DNA from: Halapricum salinum | Lineage (GTDB): Archaea; Halobacteriota; Halobacteria; Halobacteriales; Haloarculaceae | Reading direction: 5' to 3' | Assembly: GCF_004799665.1 (NCBI RefSeq) | Contig: NZ_CP031310.1 | Span: 612,887 to 676,886, forward strand | DNA: 64,000 nt | Shown here: piece by piece, positions 58,076-64,000 of the stretch | How the letters are laid out: the number at the start of each line of letters is the position of its first letter | Position numbering within the stretch: the stretch's first letter is position 1 | Notes under the pieces: model-generated | The model's input: only the letters and a program-made list of their open reading frames with translations | Database searches by the model: none | Told to the model about the DNA's origin: nothing | Position numbers and translations under genes: made by a program

Positions 58076-59329
58076 TTACACGCCAGTCGAGTACCGCAGA
58101 ATGCCCGCGACGCCACCGAACGCCGTCAGTAGCTGCTCGCCCTTCTCGAAGTCCGTCGAGATGAACACCGTCTCCGTGCCGCGCTGTTCGGCCAGTTCCA
58201 TCAGGTGCTCGATCGCGTCCTCGCGTTCGGCCGATTCGGCCGAGACGGTCTCGCCGCAGGTCGAACAATCGTGGGCCTCGGTGTCTGCGTTCCGGTTTAT
58301 CAGTTCGTAGTCGGTGTGGCCGTTGGGACACTCGTAAGTGACGGCATCCTTCCGCAAGTCTTCGCTGAGAAGGAGTTCTTCGACCGCACCCATGTTGAGG
58401 TTCTGGCGCGTCTGGTCGAACCCGTAGGTCGCCTTGTCGCCGTCGTGTAGTTGCTTGAAGAACTCCTCCATGACCTCCTTGTCCTGGAGGATCTCGTGTT
58501 CGGCCAGGACCTCGCTTGCGGCATCGACCAGATCGTACAGGCCGGACTCGTCGGTATAAGAGACGTCGAACTTCCCCAGCACCATGTCTTGCAGTTCGTG
58601 ATGGAGATAGTCGCCGTCGAGGAACTCGTCTTTCGTGGGCGAGGGACCACCGACGAGGATTCCATCGAGATCGTGGCGCTGCTCGACGAACAGATCGTTG
58701 GCCATCCCCGCGACCTCCTGATAGAAGTTGTCGATCGCTTCCAGTCGGAGCCGGGCGAATCGCTGGGCGGACTGACCCCCTTTGCGCTGTTTGCCCGGGA
58801 CCAGCGAGGAGGCGGACTTGACGGGCTCGACGCGCTTGCCCTTGAGCCAGCCGACGTTTGCCTCCCGGCGGTCCAGCACGATGAGCCCAAAGAGGCCCTT
58901 GTCCAGCAGCATGTCCTCGAGGGGCTCGGTCAGGAACTCCGCGTCGCAGTGATAGCGGAACGATTCGATGGGGTCGGGCGGGCTTTCGAGGACGCGCGTG
59001 ATCATGTCCGTCTGGCCGCCGCCGGCGTCGACAGCGCCCGAAAAGAGGACGACCCCGTTATCTGGCGGATAGACGTCGAAGTACCGGAGTCGGTCCTTGA
59101 TCGACTTCAGGGCGTCCTGAACGTTCGTGCGGGTCTCCTTGGACTTGATGTTCGACGCCTCGCTGTGCTCCTGGGTGACGTGGGCGACGACGTCGCTGAT
59201 CTGTTTGTCCTCGGGGATGTAGATGGTGACCAGTTGGGTTCCAGAGCCGCGGTAGTCCTGGAGTTCCTCGATCACCTTCTGGAACTCGTATTTTTGCCGA
59301 TCAGATTGCTCGGCGTCCTGCTCACTCAT
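58076..59329 (-). CDS. prf1: Peptide chain release factor aRF1
   Basis: 417 aa. It recognises all three stop codons and triggers peptide release. The stop-codon reading loop NIKSK is near residue 60 (EASNIKSKETR) and the peptidyl-transfer loop GGQ near 184 (GKQRKGGQSAQRF). The C-terminal domain 3 has a zinc-ribbon-like CPNGH/CSTCG pair. Length matches archaeal aRF1. It diverges from minD with 125 bp between start codons. Confidence 0.96.
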   Translation of the reverse strand: MSEQDAEQSDRQKYEFQKVIEELQDYRGSGTQLVTIYIPEDKQISDVVAHVTQEHSEASNIKSKETRTNVQDALKSIKDRLRYFDVYPPDNGVVLFSGAVDAGGGQTDMITRVLESPPDPIESFRYHCDAEFLTEPLEDMLLDKGLFGLIVLDRREANVGWLKGKRVEPVKSASSLVPGKQRKGGQSAQRFARLRLEAIDNFYQEVAGMANDLFVEQRHDLDGILVGGPSPTKDEFLDGDYLHHELQDMVLGKFDVSYTDESGLYDLVDAASEVLAEHEILQDKEVMEEFFKQLHDGDKATYGFDQTRQNLNMGAVEELLLSEDLRKDAVTYECPNGHTDYELINRNADTEAHDCSTCGETVSAESAEREDAIEHLMELAEQRGTETVFISTDFEKGEQLLTAFGGVAGILRYSTGV

Positions 59330-59417
59330 TGAGACCTACTAGTCCGATGGACCGTAAGTATGCTACGACCGCGTGCGCCGGCCTGACGTACCTGCTGACT
59401 GACACTGGACGGACGGC

Positions 59418-59424
59418 TTTATAT
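59418..59424 (+). promoter_or_regulatory. TATA box of minD
   Basis: TTTATAT is centred about 34 nt upstream of the minD ATG (59455), implying a transcript with a very short leader of under ten bases. Confidence 0.5.
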
Positions 59425-59454
59425 GGGTGCCAACTCTGTACCCAAACAGACCAA

Positions 59455-60270
59455 ATGACGGGACACGTCTTCACGATCGCAGGTGGCAAAGGCGGTGTCG
59501 GGAAGACGACGACCGCCGTCAACGTCGGTGTCGCGATGCAAGACGCCGGATACGACGTGGTCATCGTCGACGCCGACCTCGGGATGGCCAACCTCGCGGC
59601 CATGCTCGAGATCGACTACGACACCAGTCTGCACGAGGTGCTGGCCGAACGCGCGGCGATCAGCGACACCCTCACGGAGGGCCCCGGTGGCGTGACGCTC
59701 GTACCGGGCGAACAGAGCCTGGAAGCGTTCGCGGACGCGGACCCAGCCAAGCTCCGGAAGGTGATCAAGACGCTCTCGAACGCCTACGACGTCGTCCTCA
59801 TCGACACCGGAGCGGGGCTGAGCCACGAAGCGACAGTGCCGCTGGGGCTGGCAGACAGCGTCCTGCTGGTCACGACGCCCGACAGCGTCGCGATCGGTGA
59901 CGCCGGCAAGACCGCCCAGCTGGCAAAGCGCGTCGACGGCGAGGTTATCGGTGCGATCCTCACCCGGGCAGAGGCACAGGAAGAGATCGACGAGGTCGAG
60001 CGAGAGGTCGCCCACCCGCTGCTCGCGGTCATCCCGGAAGATAGCGAGGCGACGACGAACGAGCCGCTCGTGTTGAACTTCCCTGACAGTCCCGCTGCGG
60101 AAGCCTACCGCCGGCTCGCGACCGCGCTCGAACGGATTCTCAACGGCGAGCCAGTCGACACGATCGTCGAGGAAGAAACCGAGTGGTTCCCCTCCGGGGA
60201 CGAGGTCGACGAGAGTGAGGACGACGAAGACGACAGTGGCGGCGGCGTCCTCGGACTGTTCGGCGGGTAA
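59455..60270 (+). CDS. minD: MinD/ParA-family ATPase
   Basis: 271 aa. Deviant Walker A GGKGGVGKTTT (about 9-19), VIVDADLGMANLAAML with the switch region, VVLIDTGAGLS as Walker B, and TTPDSVAIGDAGKTAQLAKRV. The tail is acidic and Gly-rich and ends GVLGLFGG, possibly a short membrane-targeting helix. In archaea MinD paralogs place cell-surface structures such as archaella and pili or chemosensory arrays; they do not act with MinC/MinE. Which role this paralog has is unknown. ATG 59455 is used since homology and the TATA box fit; an earlier ATG (59329) lies over the prf1 start. Confidence 0.9.
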   Translation: MTGHVFTIAGGKGGVGKTTTAVNVGVAMQDAGYDVVIVDADLGMANLAAMLEIDYDTSLHEVLAERAAISDTLTEGPGGVTLVPGEQSLEAFADADPAKLRKVIKTLSNAYDVVLIDTGAGLSHEATVPLGLADSVLLVTTPDSVAIGDAGKTAQLAKRVDGEVIGAILTRAEAQEEIDEVEREVAHPLLAVIPEDSEATTNEPLVLNFPDSPAAEAYRRLATALERILNGEPVDTIVEEETEWFPSGDEVDESEDDEDDSGGGVLGLFGG

Positions 60271-60304
60271 GGTTCAGCGTGTCCCCGTTCGACGCCTCTT
60301 CTGC

Positions 60305-61561
60305 CTAGATCGCGTCTTCGAAGGTGACGCCCCACCGTTCGTCGTCGTAGCTGCGCTGGCGTTCGCTCTCGAAGCGGTGTTCGATCGTCTGCCGGAGCAT
60401 CTCCTTTCCCTCGCGATCGATCCGGGCGAGTTCGTCCGCCTTCGCCACAGGCAGGGGCGGGCCGCGCTCGGCGGCGATTTCCCCGAGCACGTGGCGGGTG
60501 AGGTTTTCACGGACGGTCTCGTCTTTCGTGACGGCGTAGGGGGCTTCGATCCGGTAGGTCAGATCGAGCCGCGGGTCGTAGACGACGAAAAACGTCACTT
60601 CGTAGGCCTCGGGATCGAGTTCGAACGCCAGCTCCAGGCCGTCGCCCTGCGGCGAGAGCACCCGATCGGTGCCCAATCGCGAGCGAAACCAGTTCGTGCA
60701 GGTCAGTGTGTCGGTGATGCGCTCGCCGTCGTCGTCGCGTCGTTCGAGGATCTGCCCGAAGAAGGCCGAATCGTTGGCCCAGGGAGCGTTGGTCTTCGAG
60801 CGCGCGACGCGAGTGATAGCGTTGCTCGCGCTGTTTTTGACGAATCCCACCAGGGGAACGTCCTTGGCGACGAAGCGCTCGACGAGGTCCACGTAGTTCT
60901 GGATGACACTCCGAGGGCGCTCGTGATCGTGCAGCAAGTCCGCCAGTTCCGGGTGGCGGTCGGCCCACTTCAGCAGGCCCGTGGGATAGATCGGTCCGTC
61001 GAGAATCAGGAGGTCATCGACGAGGTCGGCCTGCAGTTTGGCGTGGTGGCTCTCGGCGAGGTAGAGCGCGAGCGCGTGCACGACAGTCTGTGCGTAGCGA
61101 TCGACTCGCGGGACCTGGATGATGCGCTGTTTCGTGTAGCCTTCGTCGTAGCCCTGCCAGTCGTCCTCGTCGACGTCGATGGTCGCGTCGTTGGTGTGGG
61201 CACTGACGACGACCGTCCGGCCGCGGTGGAGATCCAGATCGGAGGGGACCGAACTCATCGCGGCCTGGGCGACGTCCAGCACGAGGCCGTTCTTGAACGT
61301 CGTCGGGTTGATCGTCCCCGAGTCCAGCCCGTGCTGTGTCTCGAATGCAGACTCGGTGAGTGCGGCGTCCTCGACGTCGATCACGCGGCGGCGCTGCTCG
61401 TCGAGGGGTTCGAGGACGGCTCTGCCGTCGACGACGAGCGGGTCGAGGAACTCCTGCCAGACCGTTTCGGCGAGGTCCCGGTGGTCGGTGTCGCTGACGC
61501 CGTCGCTGAGGCGGCCGGCGAGTCTCGCGATCCCGTCGACGTGCACCGGGTCGAGTGTCAT
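60305..61561 (-). CDS. nurA: NurA-domain DNA repair nuclease
   Basis: 418 aa. NurA works with the HerA translocase to resect DNA ends for homologous recombination. The NurA domain is visible between about 90 and 400: GRTVVVSAHTND near the metal strand, a QADLVDDLLILDGPIYPTG block whose Asp residues would bind metal, VQNYVDLVERFVAKDVPLVGFVKNSASNAITRV, and TFFVVYDPRLDLTYRIEAP towards the end. No HerA gene is next to it in this window. It lies 6 bp downstream of the haloarchaeal DUF gene at 61568 on the same strand, so the pair may be one transcript. Confidence 0.88.
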   Translation of the reverse strand: MTLDPVHVDGIARLAGRLSDGVSDTDHRDLAETVWQEFLDPLVVDGRAVLEPLDEQRRRVIDVEDAALTESAFETQHGLDSGTINPTTFKNGLVLDVAQAAMSSVPSDLDLHRGRTVVVSAHTNDATIDVDEDDWQGYDEGYTKQRIIQVPRVDRYAQTVVHALALYLAESHHAKLQADLVDDLLILDGPIYPTGLLKWADRHPELADLLHDHERPRSVIQNYVDLVERFVAKDVPLVGFVKNSASNAITRVARSKTNAPWANDSAFFGQILERRDDDGERITDTLTCTNWFRSRLGTDRVLSPQGDGLELAFELDPEAYEVTFFVVYDPRLDLTYRIEAPYAVTKDETVRENLTRHVLGEIAAERGPPLPVAKADELARIDREGKEMLRQTIEHRFESERQRSYDDERWGVTFEDAI

Positions 61562-61567
61562 GCGGTG

Positions 61568-61972
61568 CTACTGGTGTTCCCGGGACTCGACGTGTTCGTT
61601 GAGGATGCGCACGACGGCCTCGGCGACCTCCTCGAAGTCCTGCATGGTCACGTCGTCCGTGGTAAGAAGGACGCCGACGCGCTCGGTCCCCACGCGGAGA
61701 AGGTAGCCGTTCTCGAAGGCACGAATCGTGAAACGGTAGGGCCCGAGTTCCGTCTCGGAGGTCTGATAGGCGTTGTTCGTGTCGCGAAAGCCCCGCCACT
61801 CGTGGCCGACGAAGGTGTCGAGGTCGGCGTCGCGTTCCAGATCGTCCCGGAGATAGAGCTGTTCGAAGTTCGAGCGATTGAAGTAGATCACCGAGCGCAG
61901 GCTGTCGCCGATGCCCGTCCGAGAGATCGCGACGAGTTCCTCGGCGAGCGTATCAGACAGGATGTTCGCCAT
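61568..61972 (-). CDS. Conserved haloarchaeal protein (DUF7522-like)
   Basis: 134 aa from ATG 61972; a second in-frame ATG at 61993 adds seven residues. Soluble and acidic, with a repeated mixed alpha/beta pattern: AISRTGIGDSLRSVIYFNRSNFEQLYLRDD, GHEWRGFRDTNNAYQTSETELGPYRFTIRAFENGYLLRV and TTDDVTMQDFEEVAEAVVRIL. I think this is the DUF7522 family but cannot confirm it. It is upstream of nurA by 6 bp, suggesting co-transcription; function unknown. Confidence 0.72.
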   Translation of the reverse strand: MANILSDTLAEELVAISRTGIGDSLRSVIYFNRSNFEQLYLRDDLERDADLDTFVGHEWRGFRDTNNAYQTSETELGPYRFTIRAFENGYLLRVGTERVGVLLTTDDVTMQDFEEVAEAVVRILNEHVESREHQ

Positions 61973-62081
61973 GTCCGACTCGAAGAGGGCCACCTACAAA
62001 TATCTCCCCGTGGCCGCCCAGCACCTGCCAGTGCCTCCAAGATATGAAAACCTAATACGCCTCCGAGTACATTTTTTAGAT

Positions 62082-63602
62082 ATGGACATCGGACTCGTGA
62101 TTCTGGACGGCTGGGGACTCAACGACGACGAAACCGTACGCGACGCCGTCCGCGCGGCGGACACACCGAACTTCGACACGTACTGGAACGCTGGTGCGCA
62201 CAACCGCCTCGACGTCTCGGGCCGGCGGGTCGGTCTCCCCGAGGGCCAGTTCGGCAACAGCGAGGTGGGCCACCTCAACATCGGGGCGGGCCGCGTGGTC
62301 AAACAGGATACGACGCGGATCACCGACGACATCGAAGACGGCACCTTCTTCGAGAACGACGAACTCGTCGCCGCGATGGACTACGCCGACGAGCACGACG
62401 GCCAGGTCCACCTGATGGGGCTCGTCTCCGACGGCGGCGTCCACTCCCGACAGACTCACCTCCACGCGCTGATCGAGATGGCCGCCGACCGCGGCGTCGA
62501 GGCCGTCACCCACGCCTTCATGGACGGCCGTGACACCTCCCCGAAAGGCGGGGCGGGCTACCTCGTCGAGTTGCAGGACGTGATCGACGAGCAGGGGACT
62601 GGCGACGTGGCGACCGTCACGGGTCGGTACTACGCGATGGACCGTGACCAGAACTGGGAGCGCACCAAGCGTGCCTACGACGCGATCGTCTCCCGGGAGG
62701 GTGACCACCACGCCGAGACGGCCGTCGAAGCAGCCAACGAGTCCTACGAGCGCGAGACGACCGACGAATTCATCGAGCCGACGACGATCGAAGGCGGGGA
62801 GACGCTGGACGACGGCGACGCGGTGATCTTCTTCAACTTCCGCTCGGACCGCGCCCGGCAGCTGACACGGATGCTCAACAACGTCCGATCCGACGATTGG
62901 GAGTACGAGCTGTCGCCGCCGGAGACCCACTACGTCTGCATGACCCAGTACGACAAGACCTTCGACCTCCCGGTGGCCTACCCGCCGAACCAGCCCGAGA
63001 ACACGCTGGGTGAGGTCGTCTCGGCGGCCGGACTGACCCAGCTCCGCCTCGCCGAATCCGAGAAGTACCCCCACGTCACGTACTTCCTGAACGGCGGCCG
63101 CGAGGTCGAGTTCGAGGGCGAACACCGCGAGATCGTCGAGAGCCCGGACGTGCCGACCTACGACCTCCAGCCCGAGATGTCCGCCGAAGAGGTCACCGAC
63201 ACCGCCATCGAGTACATCGAGACGGAGGATCCGAACGTGCTCGTGCTCAACTACGCGAACCCAGACATGGTGGGCCACACCGGCGACTTCGACGCTGCGG
63301 TCGCCGCCGTCGAAACCGTCGACGCCGAACTCGGCAAGCTCGCGGAGGCGATCATGGCCGCCGGCGGCCACCTCCTGATCACGGCCGACCACGGCAACGC
63401 CGACGACATGGGCACCGAAGACGATCCCTACACGGCTCACACGCTCAATCCGGTCCCGATCATCTACCTCGACGACGAGGGGGCCGACGGCGGGCGCACA
63501 GTCAGAAGTGGCGGGACGTTGGCGGACATCGCGCCGACGATGCTCGAACTCCTGAGGATCGACAAACCGAGCGAGATGACCGGCGAGAGTCTGCTAGAAT
63601 AG
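62082..63602 (+). CDS. gpmI: Phosphoglycerate mutase, 2,3-bisphosphoglycerate-independent
   Basis: 506 aa, the iPGM of glycolysis/gluconeogenesis, which moves the phosphate between C3 and C2 of glycerate with two Mn2+. The nucleophile is Ser60 in EGQFGNSEVGHLNIGAGR, Asp9 (LILDGWGL) binds metal, and the second metal site is in HLLITADHGNADDMG with TAHTLNPVP. It matches the alkaline-phosphatase superfamily layout throughout. ATG 62082 starts the homology; an AT-rich stretch ATTTTTTAGATATGG precedes it and carries the promoter. The 3' end overlaps the convergent membrane-protein gene by 9 bases. Confidence 0.95.
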   Translation: MDIGLVILDGWGLNDDETVRDAVRAADTPNFDTYWNAGAHNRLDVSGRRVGLPEGQFGNSEVGHLNIGAGRVVKQDTTRITDDIEDGTFFENDELVAAMDYADEHDGQVHLMGLVSDGGVHSRQTHLHALIEMAADRGVEAVTHAFMDGRDTSPKGGAGYLVELQDVIDEQGTGDVATVTGRYYAMDRDQNWERTKRAYDAIVSREGDHHAETAVEAANESYERETTDEFIEPTTIEGGETLDDGDAVIFFNFRSDRARQLTRMLNNVRSDDWEYELSPPETHYVCMTQYDKTFDLPVAYPPNQPENTLGEVVSAAGLTQLRLAESEKYPHVTYFLNGGREVEFEGEHREIVESPDVPTYDLQPEMSAEEVTDTAIEYIETEDPNVLVLNYANPDMVGHTGDFDAAVAAVETVDAELGKLAEAIMAAGGHLLITADHGNADDMGTEDDPYTAHTLNPVPIIYLDDEGADGGRTVRSGGTLADIAPTMLELLRIDKPSEMTGESLLE

Positions 63603-63971
63603 CGGTTCACGGGAACCGATCGCACCGGCGATACCGCCGATGATGACGGGATAGGCGATACCCATGAGCAACAGCGCCGGGAGTAGTTCTGGCTGGATCG
63701 ACAGCGAGCCACCGCCGTAGTTGTTCGTCACGTCTACGGAGAAGACCGACAGCGCACCGAGCAGAGTCGCGGCCGCGTATCCGCCGGCCAGTGGGACGCC
63801 GACTGCGGCCCCGTCTTGCCACCGTTCGGGGGTCGGCCGCGCCCGGCGTACGACAGCCAGCCCGGCGAGATAAAGGACGACCATCGGGACGAGATAATAG
63901 AGGAAGTCGGGGACGGTCGTCGACGTGGAACTGTAGGCCTCGACGAGGTAGTTGGACGTCTGGCTCGTCAT
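63594..63971 (-). CDS. Small multi-pass membrane protein
   Basis: 125 aa. Hydrophobic helices: FLYYLVPMVVLYLAGLAVV, AGGYAAATLLGALSVFSVDV (about 65-84) and LLPALLLMGIAYPVIIGGIAGAIG near the end; perhaps four in total. The N-terminus is Ser/Thr-rich. No domain I recognise; it resembles other haloarchaeal small integral membrane proteins of unknown role. It overlaps the gpmI end by 9 bases tail to tail; its promoter lies beyond the window. Confidence 0.7.
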   Translation of the reverse strand: MTSQTSNYLVEAYSSTSTTVPDFLYYLVPMVVLYLAGLAVVRRARPTPERWQDGAAVGVPLAGGYAAATLLGALSVFSVDVTNNYGGGSLSIQPELLPALLLMGIAYPVIIGGIAGAIGSREPLF

Positions 63972-64000
63972 CCCTCTCGTGCTCGAGGTCGTCTCAGCGA

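Noticed and set aside
57954-58310. 118-aa plus-strand frame overlapping the end of prf1
   Set aside because: Most of it is antisense to prf1; the part before has no promoter or ribosome site.
60215-62047. 610-aa open frame covering nurA on the other strand
   Set aside because: Covers two conserved genes antisense, has no motif, and no plausible start context.

Overview
The window is a piece of a haloarchaeal (class Halobacteria) chromosome. The evidence is very high GC with strongly GC-biased third codon positions, acidic proteomes (Asp/Glu-rich surfaces in nearly every protein), many promoters with an archaeal TATA box about 27 nt upstream of the start codon (leaderless transcripts), and archaeal-specific genes: archaeosine synthesis (tgtA, arcS), CDP-archaeol synthase (carS), aRF1, rps19e, NurA, Taw1/Tyw1, class I LysRS, CTP-dependent riboflavin kinase and V-type ATPase subunit D. 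The genus cannot be fixed from the sequence alone; a member of the Haloarculaceae or a close relative is a guess.

Layout. 1-10.6 kb: the end of a membrane protein gene, glutamate synthase (gltB), and a giant secreted Tat-type GH13 glycosidase with three glucodextranase-like C-terminal modules. 10.7-16.8 kb: a RecJ-like DHH nuclease, then an accessory-looking stretch with an unknown 207-aa protein, a large Type IIG-like DNA methyltransferase and a 53-aa membrane protein. 16.8-21.1 kb: a tetrapyrrole operon on the minus strand (hemC-cobA-hemD-small membrane protein-hemG-like). 21.2-31 kb: carS, a palindrome-rich island, proline dehydrogenase, a DUF502 protein, ilvE, a PQQ-propeller lipoprotein, an epimerase, ribB/ribK, taw1 and a Cys-anchored lipoprotein with a Thr/Pro/Asp linker. 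31-36.7 kb: a small HTH-like protein, a RecA-fold protein with a destroyed Walker A, argS, two VanZ-like proteins, an APH-family kinase and a DUF5518 protein. 36.7-40.7 kb: arcS-tgtA and a HAD phosphatase. 40.8-44.3 kb: two tandem ATPase-permease ABC-2 pairs. 44.4-49.4 kb: a thioester-reductase-like SDR with an aldehyde dehydrogenase, lysS and pyrH. 49.5-54.2 kb: a MobB-MoaE fusion, a small DUF7123-like protein, an M50 intramembrane protease, thiL and a flippase-like membrane protein. 54.3-64 kb: rps19e, a second palindromic island, a PDCD5-family protein, a PP-loop ATPase, atpD, prf1, minD, nurA, a haloarchaeal DUF and gpmI.

Most of the window is core metabolism and translation in tight, often 4-nt-overlapping (ATGA) operons. 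The parts that are not ordinary are two multi-hairpin intergenic islands (21.8-22.5 kb and 54.77-55.26 kb) that share building blocks and are bracketed by inverted GAAAGCCCTC/GAGGGCTTTC boxes, the methyltransferase cassette with its two unexplained flanking genes, the P-loop-less RecA-fold protein, and the protoporphyrinogen-oxidase-like gene inside a siroheme-type cluster. No tRNA, rRNA, CRISPR array, transposase or integrase was seen.
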